In this document: positions 56,195 through 64,000 of the stretch, piece by piece
How positions within the stretch are numbered: the first letter of the stretch is position 1
How the letters are laid out: the number at the start of each line of letters is the position of its first letter
From: Caballeronia fortuita
GTDB lineage: Bacteria; Pseudomonadota; Gammaproteobacteria; Burkholderiales; Burkholderiaceae
Direction: 5' to 3'
Assembly (NCBI RefSeq): GCF_001544835.2
Contig: NZ_FCNX02000007.1
Coordinates: 304,634 to 368,633, forward strand
Length of the DNA stretch: 64,000 nucleotides
The notes under the pieces: generated by a model
What the model saw: only the letters and a program-made list of their open reading frames with translations
Told to the model about the DNA's origin: nothing
Database searches by the model: none
Translations under genes and position numbers: made by a program

Positions 56195-56851
56195 CTATAA
56201 GTAATACGCGGTACGCGTCATGACCTTCGATGCGACGCGCATCAGCGCTCGAACCGGAAACGGCACTTCACTGGCGCCTGCGCCAATTGCGGCAGCGGCG
56301 TGCGCGCTTTCATCCTGGCGCATCTGCTCGACGATCGCGCGGGACGCATGATCGTTCGCGGGCAGAGTCTTCATGTGGCCATCGAGATGTTGCTCGACCT
56401 GGCGCTCCGTTTCCGCCATGAAGCCAAGGCTCGCGCGATCGCCGAAGCGCCCAGCGACGAAGCCGATTGCGAGCGCACCCGCGTACCAGACGGGATTCAA
56501 CAGACTTGGCCGCGATTCGAGATCTTTCAGGCGCGTGGACGTCCAAGCAAGATGATCTTCCTCTTCGCGAGCCGCTTGCTCGAAGCTCGCCTTCAGTTCC
56601 GGAGAGTTGGTGGCGAGTTTTTGCGCCTGATAAAGCGCCTGAGCGCAAACTTCGCCCACATGATTCACGCGCATCAGGCCGGCCGAATGCGCGCGCTCTT
56701 TGTCGGTGAGTTCCGATTCCTGCGCCATAAGGCTGCTTTGAGCGTCCGCGCCCGGAATCGTCGATTCGGGAATCGGTCTCGACATGCGGCTCACGCCGGT
56801 CATGGAACGCAAACCTCGATCGAACTCGCTGATGACTTCATCGAGCGTCAT
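56195..56851 (-). CDS. coq7: 2-octaprenyl-3-methyl-6-methoxy-benzoquinol hydroxylase (Coq7 family)
   Basis: A 218-residue diiron hydroxylase of ubiquinone synthesis. The ligand motifs are in order: [37 protein letters not shown] and RQDESAHA, giving the ExxH pairs of the Coq7 carboxylate-bridged site. The protein is membrane-associated through a hydrophobic segment ([13 protein letters not shown]). The ATG 56851 ([14 protein letters not shown]) is the usual start. ispB in this window makes the side chain for the same pathway. Confidence 0.95.
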   Translation of the reverse strand: MTLDEVISEFDRGLRSMTGVSRMSRPIPESTIPGADAQSSLMAQESELTDKERAHSAGLMRVNHVGEVCAQALYQAQKLATNSPELKASFEQAAREEEDHLAWTSTRLKDLESRPSLLNPVWYAGALAIGFVAGRFGDRASLGFMAETERQVEQHLDGHMKTLPANDHASRAIVEQMRQDESAHAAAAIGAGASEVPFPVRALMRVASKVMTRTAYYL

Positions 56852-57310
56852 GGTGTCACCTCTCTCCGTGATCCGCGGTCGAGCATGGGCGTTGATTGGT
56901 CATCAGACCGGTTCAGCGCACGCTCGACGGAAAACCCGGATTTTATCGCACATCGACTAGTGGCGAGGCCTCGCAGCCTTGCCTGGATTGGCATTCGACC
57001 GAGGGGCGACCGTTGCCGTCAGGCTGTTTTATGCGAGTCCGCATCATCCTGAAACGAACCTTCTGAAGCACTCGCTTTCGTAATTAGGGCAAACACGGGT
57101 CGCAAAAATCCTGCAAAACCAACATTTTAGCGCCTGTTGCGTAAACGTCACATGAGTCGGCCGGACCGCCCCCTTTTCCTTTGTCCGCCAAAGTCTCTTT
57201 GTTACATTACGTGTCACCTTCGTTAAGAAGCCGGCAGGGACCGTCAACACACTGGCGCTAAGAACAGTGACCTTGCCAAAAGTCGCAAACACTCCTTGGA
57301 GATCTATTCA
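56852..57310. other. Intergenic region upstream of the porin gene
   Basis: 459 bases without a supported gene. It contains the divergent coq7 and porin control regions. The 82-codon minus-strand frame here has no coding character. Confidence 0.45.
57181..57208 (+). promoter_or_regulatory. Candidate porin promoter
   Basis: TTGTCC (57181-57186) and TACATT (57203-57208) are 16 bp apart, giving a leader of about 95 nt. Confidence 0.4.
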
Positions 57311-58486
57311 ATGAAAAAGTCGCTTCTCGCTCTCGCCGCATTGGGCGCTTTCGCGGGCGCCGCACATGCACAGAGCAGTGTGACGCTGTACGGCATCATC
57401 GACGCAGGCTTCGCCTACAACAACAACAGCAACGGCCAAAAGCTGTACGCCATGAACAGCGGCAACCTGCAAGGCAGCCGTTGGGGCCTGCGCGGCACGG
57501 AAGACCTCGGTGGCGGTCTGAAGGCCATCTTCGTGTTGGAAAACGGCTTTAACGTGTTCAACGGCCAGTTGGGCCAAGGCGGCGACATGTTCGGCCGTCA
57601 GGCTTATGTCGGTCTGGGTTCGACGCAATTCGGTACGGTCACTCTGGGTCGCCAGTACGACTCCGTGGTCGACTACACGGGCGCGTTCGAAGTCGGTAGC
57701 CAGTGGGCGTCGTACTTCGGTGCGCATCCGGGCGACCTGGACAACATGAACAACTCGAATCGCGTGAACAACGCGATCAAGTACACGAGCGCAAACTACG
57801 CCGGCTTCACGTTCGGCGGCCTGTATAGCCTCGGCGGCCAGGCTGGCCAGTTCAACCGCAACCAGATCTGGTCGGTTGGTCTCGGCTACTCGCAAGGCCC
57901 CCTGCAGTTGGGCGCGGGCTACTTGAACGTCAAGGACCCGAACTACTCGTTCTTCGGCAACAACGCAACGAGCCGCGCAGCGACGACGACGCCTTCGGCT
58001 TCGAACATGTCGAGCCGCGTTTACTCGGGCTTCGCATCGGCCAAGACGCAGCAAGTCATCTCGGCTGGCGGTGCTTACACGTTCGGCGCAGCGACCATCG
58101 GCGCGACGTATAGCAACACGCAGTTCAAGGACGTGAACAACGAAGCCGGCGCTGGTCTGAACCCGGCTGGCTACACGGGCGGTTCGGGCAAGTTCCACAA
58201 CGCCGAAATCAACTTCAAGTATCAGCTGACCCCGGCGCTGCTGCTGGGCGTGGCATATGACTACACGAAGGGTTATGGCCTGACGGATGCCAAGTACCAC
58301 CAAGGCATGCTGGGCGCGGACTACTTCCTGTCGAAGCGCACGGACGTGTACATCGACGGTATCTATCAGCACGCAAGCGGCACGGACTCGACGAACCGCA
58401 CGGCAGTTGCGAACATCAACGGCCTGTCGCCGTCGACGACGTCGAACCAGGTTGCTGCTGTCGTCGGCATCCGCCACAAGTTCTAA
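57311..58486 (+). CDS. Gram-negative trimeric porin (OmpC-like, Burkholderia type)
   Basis: A 391-residue outer-membrane porin. The 20-residue signal peptide ends GAAHA. The mature protein starts QSSVTLYGIIDAG, the hallmark of the Gram_neg_porins family, and LRGTEDLGGGLKAIFVLENGF follows. The C-terminus VGIRHKF ends in Phe, as needed for the Bam machine. The start is ATG 57311 with GGAG upstream; the upstream TTG is not needed. Codon choice looks optimised, suggesting high expression. A strong terminator follows. Confidence 0.95.
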   Translation: MKKSLLALAALGAFAGAAHAQSSVTLYGIIDAGFAYNNNSNGQKLYAMNSGNLQGSRWGLRGTEDLGGGLKAIFVLENGFNVFNGQLGQGGDMFGRQAYVGLGSTQFGTVTLGRQYDSVVDYTGAFEVGSQWASYFGAHPGDLDNMNNSNRVNNAIKYTSANYAGFTFGGLYSLGGQAGQFNRNQIWSVGLGYSQGPLQLGAGYLNVKDPNYSFFGNNATSRAATTTPSASNMSSRVYSGFASAKTQQVISAGGAYTFGAATIGATYSNTQFKDVNNEAGAGLNPAGYTGGSGKFHNAEINFKYQLTPALLLGVAYDYTKGYGLTDAKYHQGMLGADYFLSKRTDVYIDGIYQHASGTDSTNRTAVANINGLSPSTTSNQVAAVVGIRHKF

Positions 58487-58515
58487 TAAGGTCGTAACAA
58501 AGCAGTACGCTCTGA

Positions 58516-58540
58516 AAGGCGCCTTCGGGCGCCTTTTTTT
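58516..58540 (+). terminator. Terminator of the porin gene
   Basis: AAGGCGCC pairs with GGCGCCTT around a TTCG tetraloop, followed by T residues. Confidence 0.93.
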
Positions 58541-58555
58541 CGTTCGGTGCGGCCA

Positions 58556-58592
58556 GAAAAAAAGCCTTCGTGTCTCACGACACGAAGGCTTT
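58556..58592 (-). terminator. Terminator of the fadD gene
   Basis: AAAGCCTTCGTGTC pairs with GACACGAAGGCTTT around TCAC. The minus strand continues with T residues. Confidence 0.9.
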
Positions 58593-58614
58593 CGCGCTTT
58601 CGACGAAGCGAACG

Positions 58615-60288
58615 CTACGCGCGCCCGTCGCGCAATTCGCGCCGCAAAATCTTGCCGACATTGCTCTTCGGCAACTCGCTACGGAATTCGATCATGCGCG
58701 GACGTTTATAACCCGTGAGCCGCTCCTTGCAGAACGCGATGACATCGGCCTCCGTCAGGCTCAGATCCTTGCGCACGATGAAGAGCTTCACCGCTTCGCC
58801 GGATGTCTGGTCCTTCACGCCCACCGCCGCGACTTCGAACACGCCGGGCAGCATCGCGACGACATCTTCGATTTCGTTCGGATAAACATTGAAGCCCGAC
58901 ACGAGAATCATGTCCTTCTTGCGATCGACGATCTTCACGTAGCCGCGCTCGTCCAGCACGCCGACATCGCCCGAGCGGAAGAAGCCGTCCGCGGTCATCA
59001 CCTTCGCCGTTTCGTCGGGACGATTCCAGTAGCCCGCCATCACCTGCGGGCCGCGAATGCAGATTTCGCCGGGCTGGCCGAGCGGCACTTCGTTGTTGTC
59101 GTCGTCGCGAATAGAGATTTCCGTCGACGGCATCGGCAAGCCGATCGTGCCGGTGTATTCGGTCGCCGTCACCGGATTGCAGGTGACGCACGGAGACGTT
59201 TCCGACAGGCCGTAACCCTCGACGATCGGCACGCCCGTCGCCGCAAACCAGCGCTTCGCGACCGCCTCCTGAACGGCCATGCCGCCGCCGTTCGCCGCGA
59301 TGAGTTTCGAAAAATCGAGCTTGCTGAAGTCGGGATGATTGAGCAGCGCGTTATAGAGCGTGTTGACCGCCGGGAACGTGTTGATCGGAATGCCCTTTAG
59401 CTCCTTGATCGTCCCGGCGATATCGCGCGGATTCGGAATCAGCACGCCGAGGCCGCCGGTGCGGATCGTGAGCATGCCGCAAACCGTCAGCGCGAAGATG
59501 TGATACAGCGGCAGCGCGACCACGCAGACGAACTGATCGATGTCAGGGCGGCGCTTGCGGGCCGGGTCGAGCCAGACTTCCGACTGCAGCGTGTTCGCGA
59601 TCAGATTGCGATGCGTGAGCGTCGCGCCCTTCGCGACGCCAGTCGTGCCGCCGGTGTATTGCAGAAACGCAACGTCGTCGGGATTCTGCGTCACCGGCTG
59701 GAGCGTGGCGCGGCCGCCTTCGCTGAGCGCGTCGTTGAAGCGAACGCTGCCTGGCAGATTCCACTCCGGCACCATCTTCTTCACGCTGCGTACGACGAAG
59801 TTGACCAGAAGCCCCTTCAAACCCATGAGATCGCCCATCGCCGCGACAACCACGTGCTTGATTGCCGTGTTCGCGACCACCGCCTGCAACGTGCCGGCGA
59901 AATTCTCAAGAATGACGATCGCTTCCGCGCCGCTGTCCTTGAGCTGGTGTTCGAGTTCGCGCGGCGTGTAGAGCGGATTGACGTTGACGACGATATAGCC
60001 CGCGCGCAGGACCGCCGCGATCGCGATCGGGTATTGCAGGACGTTGGGCATCATCAGTGCGACGCGCGCGCCGGGCTTCATCCCACGCTTCTGGAACCAC
60101 GCTGCCAGCTTTCTCGACATGGCGTCGAGTTCGGCATACGTGATCGACTGGCCCATGCACATAAACGCGCGGCGATCGCGATTCGCGCGAAAACTGTCTA
60201 CGAGCAGCTCGGAAACCGACCGATACGCAGATGCGTCGATCTCCGCAGGCACGCCGGCCGGGTAGGACTTCAGCCAGGGTTTCTCCAT
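58615..60288 (-). CDS. fadD: Long-chain fatty acid--CoA ligase
   Basis: A 557-residue ANL-family acyl-CoA synthetase. The P-loop YTGGTTGVAKGATLTH, EGYGLSETSP, the adenylate motif GYWNRPDETAKVMTADGFFRSGDVG and the C-terminal PKSNVGKILRRELRD appear in order. It activates fatty acids for beta-oxidation or lipid synthesis, at the inner membrane. The start has an AAAGGAG ribosome site seven bases upstream. It is preceded by a 132-base gap. Confidence 0.93.
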   Translation of the reverse strand: MEKPWLKSYPAGVPAEIDASAYRSVSELLVDSFRANRDRRAFMCMGQSITYAELDAMSRKLAAWFQKRGMKPGARVALMMPNVLQYPIAIAAVLRAGYIVVNVNPLYTPRELEHQLKDSGAEAIVILENFAGTLQAVVANTAIKHVVVAAMGDLMGLKGLLVNFVVRSVKKMVPEWNLPGSVRFNDALSEGGRATLQPVTQNPDDVAFLQYTGGTTGVAKGATLTHRNLIANTLQSEVWLDPARKRRPDIDQFVCVVALPLYHIFALTVCGMLTIRTGGLGVLIPNPRDIAGTIKELKGIPINTFPAVNTLYNALLNHPDFSKLDFSKLIAANGGGMAVQEAVAKRWFAATGVPIVEGYGLSETSPCVTCNPVTATEYTGTIGLPMPSTEISIRDDDNNEVPLGQPGEICIRGPQVMAGYWNRPDETAKVMTADGFFRSGDVGVLDERGYVKIVDRKKDMILVSGFNVYPNEIEDVVAMLPGVFEVAAVGVKDQTSGEAVKLFIVRKDLSLTEADVIAFCKERLTGYKRPRMIEFRSELPKSNVGKILRRELRDGRA

Positions 60289-60420
60289 ACGGCGTCTCCT
60301 TTATTTGATTTTAGAATGATCGTGCGGAAACGAGATCCTAGCTTTTCGTCCGGTTCGCGGCAATCCGGTTAGACGCCTTCTACCAGACTCCTTCGAGCCG
60401 GCCTTTACTCCAACTAAACA

Positions 60421-62502
60421 TCAAGCGATCAACTTGACTTCCACCAGGCAATCATAGAAAGTCGCCGAGCCCCCGAGGTCGGTCAACGCCTGACTCGTCA
60501 CCTCATTGGCATTGCGGCCGTCAGGCGACAACTTCTTCCACCAGATCGACAATCCGACGACGACGCCCTCGCGCGCACGTTCGGTCACGCGGGCGCGCGC
60601 CTGCATCGAACCGCGATCGTTGAAGATGCGGACCAGCGCGCCATCGACGATTGCACGCGCTTCGGCATCGGCGGGATGAATGTCCAGATGCGGTTCGCGC
60701 TCCGCCGCGCGCAGGCTTTCGATGTTGACGAAACTGCTGTTCAGGAAGTTGCGCGCAGGTGGCGAAATCATCGCAAGCGGATAGCGGGCGGCCAGTTCCG
60801 GTGAGCCGTCCGCGGACTCGTAGGGCGGCAGGTAATCGGGTAATGGATCGAGACCTTCGCGCTCCAGGCGCTCGCTGTAGAACTCGCATTTTCCGGACGG
60901 CGTGCGGAATCCGCCTTCGGCCAGCGGCGCCTCGGCGATGTCGAGCTTCAGCCAGCCGGACGCCTTGAGCGTGTCCCAGCTCTGTCCTTCGAGCGTGCGT
61001 TCGTTCCAGCGAAAAGCCGTCGACGCGATCTGTTCGTCGGTTTCGAAAAGCGCGGGTTCGGTGAGGCCCATCGCGCGCGCGAGACCGCGAAAAATCTCCG
61101 TATTCGGACGCGCTTCGCCGACAGGCGGAATCGCCGGCAGATTCGCCATCACGTGCGTGTGGCCGTACGATTTGTGGACATCGAGATGCTCGAGTTGCGT
61201 AGTCGCCGGGAAGATGAGGTCTGCGTAATCCGCCGTATCTGTCTGGAAGTGTTCGAGCACGATCGTGAACAGATCGTCCCGTCCGAAACCTGCCGCGACC
61301 TTCGCCGAGTCCGGCGCAACCGCGACGGGATTCGAGTTGTAGACGATCAGCGCTTCAATCTTCGGTCCGAACGTCGCGTCGCCCGGATGCAGCAGCGCAT
61401 CGCCGATCGCGTTCATGTTGATCGCGCGCGGCATCTTCGACGGCCAGTCCGGCAACAAATCGGGACGCTCGAGGGCGCTTCCGTCAATGGGCGCCCATCC
61501 CGATGAGGAAAGCAGCAGGCCGCCGGCGCGCTCGCGCCAGGCGCCCGTCAACGACGGCAAACATGCGATCGCGCGCACGGCGTTACCGCCCCCGCGCACA
61601 CGCTGCATGCCGTAATTGAGGCGAATCGCTGCTTTCTTCGTTGATCCGAACGCGCGCGCAAGTTCGATGACCACACGTTCGTCGATGCCGCAGATCTGCG
61701 CCACGCGCGAAGCCGGATATTTCGCCGCGCGCGCAGCCAGTTCTTCGAAGCCGACGGTGTGCGCGCTGACATAGTCGTGATCGATGAAATTCTCGCGGAT
61801 GAGCACGTCGATCATGCCAAGCGCCAACGCTGCGTCAGTACCGGGGCGCAGCGCGATATGTTGATGGCACTTCTCCGCCGTAAGCGACTTGTACGGATCG
61901 ATCGCGATCAGCTTCGCCCCGCGTCGCTTCGCTTCCTGGGCGCGCGTCCAGAAATGCAGGCTGGACGCGATCGGATTCGCGCCCCATATCAGAATGACCT
62001 CACTCTCTTCGTAGAACTCCGAGTGCATGCCGATGCTTGCACCGTAGGTGTAGCGCAAACCGGCCGCGCCCGCGGCGGCGCAAATCGTGCGCTCGAGCCG
62101 CGATGCACCGAGCACGTTGAAGAATCGCGCGGCGATGCTTTCGCCTTGCACGAGGCCCATCGTGCCCGCGTAGCTATAGGGGACGATCCCCTCGGGTGCG
62201 CGCTGCGCGATCGGCAGCAGGCGTTGGGCCGCGAGTCGCAATGCCTCGTCCCATCCGATCGGCTCGAATCGACCTTCGCCTTTTTTGCCGATTCGCCGCA
62301 ATGGCGTCAGGAGACGGTCCTTGTGATGCGTGCGCTCGGCATAGCGCGTGACCTTTGTGCACAGCACGCCTTGAGTCGGCGGATGATCGGGGTCGCCGCT
62401 GATCTTGACCGCTTTGCCGTCCTTTACGGTGACGCGCATCGCGCACGTATCGGGGCAATCGTGAGGGCAGACGGCTCGGGCAAACTCGGCTGGAGCGTTC
62501 AT
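60421..62502 (-). CDS. Molybdopterin-dependent oxidoreductase, DMSO-reductase superfamily
   Basis: A 693-residue bis-MGD enzyme. The N-terminal 4Fe-4S site is C12, C16, C20 and C48 (CPHDCPDTC...VLCTK). C141 (RTICAAAG) aligns in position with the Mo-ligating residue of the family. The C-terminal molydop-binding domain includes PPARNFLNSSF and LDIHPADAEARAI. No Tat signal is present, so it is probably cytosolic. No partner subunit or chaperone gene adjoins it, and the substrate cannot be assigned. The gene is divergent from the M20 hydrolase gene, with 156 bases between. Confidence 0.85.
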   Translation of the reverse strand: MNAPAEFARAVCPHDCPDTCAMRVTVKDGKAVKISGDPDHPPTQGVLCTKVTRYAERTHHKDRLLTPLRRIGKKGEGRFEPIGWDEALRLAAQRLLPIAQRAPEGIVPYSYAGTMGLVQGESIAARFFNVLGASRLERTICAAAGAAGLRYTYGASIGMHSEFYEESEVILIWGANPIASSLHFWTRAQEAKRRGAKLIAIDPYKSLTAEKCHQHIALRPGTDAALALGMIDVLIRENFIDHDYVSAHTVGFEELAARAAKYPASRVAQICGIDERVVIELARAFGSTKKAAIRLNYGMQRVRGGGNAVRAIACLPSLTGAWRERAGGLLLSSSGWAPIDGSALERPDLLPDWPSKMPRAINMNAIGDALLHPGDATFGPKIEALIVYNSNPVAVAPDSAKVAAGFGRDDLFTIVLEHFQTDTADYADLIFPATTQLEHLDVHKSYGHTHVMANLPAIPPVGEARPNTEIFRGLARAMGLTEPALFETDEQIASTAFRWNERTLEGQSWDTLKASGWLKLDIAEAPLAEGGFRTPSGKCEFYSERLEREGLDPLPDYLPPYESADGSPELAARYPLAMISPPARNFLNSSFVNIESLRAAEREPHLDIHPADAEARAIVDGALVRIFNDRGSMQARARVTERAREGVVVGLSIWWKKLSPDGRNANEVTSQALTDLGGSATFYDCLVEVKLIA

Positions 62503-62658
62503 CGGGAATCCGGTACTCGAATAAATGCGGCAGATGACGCGATTCTATTACGGCCACTATGCGATCGACCGTCCGATGCAGCAAATAGTGGCGACGTAGA
62601 ATGTAAATATTGGCGCTGTCAATGTGCGCAGTCCGAATTTAACGTGAGAGCAGTTCAA

Positions 62659-63849
62659 ATGAATCTGATCCCGGAAATCGAAGCATCACACGACGAAATC
62701 AAAACGCTCCGACGAACGATCCATGCCCACCCCGAGCTGCGTTATGAAGAGGTCGGCACCGCAAAACTGGTTGCCGATTGCCTCGAACGTTGGGGAATCG
62801 AGGTGCATCGTGGATTGGGCAAGACAGGCGTCGTCGGTGTGCTGAAGCGCGGCACGAGCAGCACATCGGTCGGGCTGCGCGCGGATATGGACGCGCTGCC
62901 CATTCAGGAACTCAATACGTTCGGACATCGTTCGACGAACGACGGTCGAATGCACGCCTGCGGCCACGATGGCCATACCGCGATGCTGCTCGGCGCGGCG
63001 AAACATCTGGCCGAACACGGCAAGTTCGATGGGACAGTCGTCTTCATCTTCCAACCGGCCGAAGAAGGCGGCGCGGGGGCGAAGGCTATGATCCAGGATG
63101 GTCTCTTCGAACGATTCCCTGTCGATGCGGTGTTCGGGATTCACAACTGGCCGGGAATCCCCGCGGGGCACTTCGGCGTGATCGAAGGGCCGATCATGGC
63201 CTCGAGCAACGAGTTTCGCATTACTGTTCGCGGGACCGGGTCGCATGCAGCCCTTCCGCATAACGGGCGCGATCCAGTTTTCACGGCTGTCCAGATCGCG
63301 AACGGTTTGCAGGGCATCATCACGCGGAACAAAAAACCGATCGATACCGCGGTGCTCTCGATAACGCAGATCCACGCGGGAGAAGCCGCGAACGTGGTAC
63401 CCGATATTGCGTGGCTCGGCGGAACCGTGCGGACGTTCACAGTGGCGACTCTCGATTTGATCGAGGAACGGATGCGCAAAATCGTCGAAGCAACGGCGGC
63501 TGCCTATGACTGCGAGGTGGAGATGTACTTCCACCGAAACTATCCGCCGACAATCAATTCAGCCAAGGAAGCGAGATTCGCCGCCGAGGTGATGGCGGAA
63601 ATCGTAGGCAAGGATAAGGTCAACAACGCTGTCGAGCCGACGATGGGTGCGGAGGACTTCTCGTTCATGCTGCTCGAGAAGCCCGGATGTTATGCGTTTC
63701 TCGGTAACGGCGATGGCGGTCATCGTGAGCAAGGGCATGGTGTGGGGCCCTGCATGCTGCACAATGCCAGTTATGACTTCAACGATGATCTGTTATCGAT
63801 CGGGTCGTCTTATTGGGTGCGCTTGGCGGAGAGGTTTTTGCCTCGTTAA
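62659..63849 (+). CDS. M20 family metal-dependent amidohydrolase (hippurate hydrolase-like)
   Basis: A 396-residue M20D peptidase/amidohydrolase. Metal site motifs are MHACGHDGHTAMLLG, FQPAEEGGAGA and, near the C-terminus, MGAEDFSF. LRADMDALPI is the first active-site block. The dimerisation domain begins about residue 185 (NEFRITVRGTGSHAALPH). Family members hydrolyse N-acyl amino acids such as hippurate or N-acetyl derivatives. The start ATG 62659 precedes NLIPEIEASHDEI; the longer frame upstream is antisense to the molybdoenzyme. Confidence 0.9.
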   Translation: MNLIPEIEASHDEIKTLRRTIHAHPELRYEEVGTAKLVADCLERWGIEVHRGLGKTGVVGVLKRGTSSTSVGLRADMDALPIQELNTFGHRSTNDGRMHACGHDGHTAMLLGAAKHLAEHGKFDGTVVFIFQPAEEGGAGAKAMIQDGLFERFPVDAVFGIHNWPGIPAGHFGVIEGPIMASSNEFRITVRGTGSHAALPHNGRDPVFTAVQIANGLQGIITRNKKPIDTAVLSITQIHAGEAANVVPDIAWLGGTVRTFTVATLDLIEERMRKIVEATAAAYDCEVEMYFHRNYPPTINSAKEARFAAEVMAEIVGKDKVNNAVEPTMGAEDFSFMLLEKPGCYAFLGNGDGGHREQGHGVGPCMLHNASYDFNDDLLSIGSSYWVRLAERFLPR

Positions 63850-63905
63850 TCGTGTCGCTTGAGCGGCGGACGCTTCGCTGCATCGCTACTGTGCCGCCTC
63901 AACGC

Positions 63906-63937
63906 AAAAACCCCACCTTTGTGGGGGTGGGGTTTTT
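63906..63937. terminator. Bidirectional terminator between the M20 gene and the rrn operon
   Basis: AAAAACCCCACC at 63906-63917 pairs with GGTGGGGTTTTT. It serves the plus-strand hydrolase gene and the minus-strand rRNA operon. Confidence 0.9.
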
Positions 63938-63952
63938 GTTTGGAGCATGAGG

Positions 63953-64000
63953 AGCCTGACGATTACCTACTTTCACACGGGAATCCGCACTATCATCGGC
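63953..64000 (-). rRNA. rrf: 5S ribosomal RNA, 3' end (partial)
   Basis: On the minus strand the last bases read GCCGATGATAGTGCGG, then the TTCCCGTGTGAAAGTAGG block and CGTCAGGCT. This is the conserved 3' part of beta-proteobacterial 5S rRNA. The rest of the rrn operon lies beyond the window edge. Confidence 0.93.

Overview
The window is GC-rich, chromosomal DNA from a beta-proteobacterium of the Burkholderia/Paraburkholderia/Caballeronia group. The evidence is the gene content and order: an H1-like Lys/Ala histone, an NrdA of about 1000 residues, a complete mraZ-to-lpxC division cluster with a peroxiredoxin inside it, pilBCD-coaE-zapD-yacG, and an rrn edge. Almost everything is core genome. 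No prophage, insertion sequence, CRISPR array or defence island is visible.

Layout. 1-2300: tpx, a PfkB kinase and a glycine-zipper lipoprotein. 2300-11320: an H1-like histone, then the class Ia ribonucleotide reductase genes, with nrdA and nrdB on the minus strand but split apart. Between them lie a large inverted repeat, an oppositely oriented MFS transporter gene and a small DUF3820 gene. 11430-15000: an apparent ampD remnant, PP0621, a CcsA/YpjD-like protein, ffh and hpt. 15040-22300: marC-proS, rppH, a CNP1-like lipoprotein, proB-obgE-rpmA-rplU. 22300-30040: ispB, tRNA-Pro(CGG), a CorB-like protein, pilBCD, coaE, zapD, yacG. 30050-36350: mutT, a DUF815 ATPase, argJ, secA and dciA. 36390-55915: the dcw cluster on the minus strand (mraZ, rsmH, ftsL, ftsI, murE, murF, mraY, murD, ftsW, murG, murC, ddlB, ftsQ, ftsA, ftsZ), then a peroxiredoxin gene and lpxC. 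56195-63850: coq7, a porin, fadD, a molybdopterin oxidoreductase and an M20 amidohydrolase. The last 48 bases are the 3' end of a minus-strand 5S rRNA.

How it works together. The dcw block makes peptidoglycan precursors and the divisome. Its genes often overlap by ATGA, and four GTG-type repeats with a 10-bp period mark a likely MraZ operator. ZapD and LpxC add further FtsZ and envelope functions. Ffh and SecA serve protein export. NrdA, NrdB, YacG, DciA and two Nudix enzymes concern DNA precursors, replication or nucleotide/RNA turnover.

The most notable signals are in the nrd region. nrdA and nrdB each have their own pair of NrdR-like boxes, both pairs with exactly 31 bp start-to-start spacing. 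Each promoter would produce an unusually long leader (about 420 and 600 nt), and the nrdB leader is densely filled with short dyads. A peptide fragment resembling AmpD lies where ampD would be expected, suggesting decay of that gene at this locus. No clearly new multi-gene system was found.
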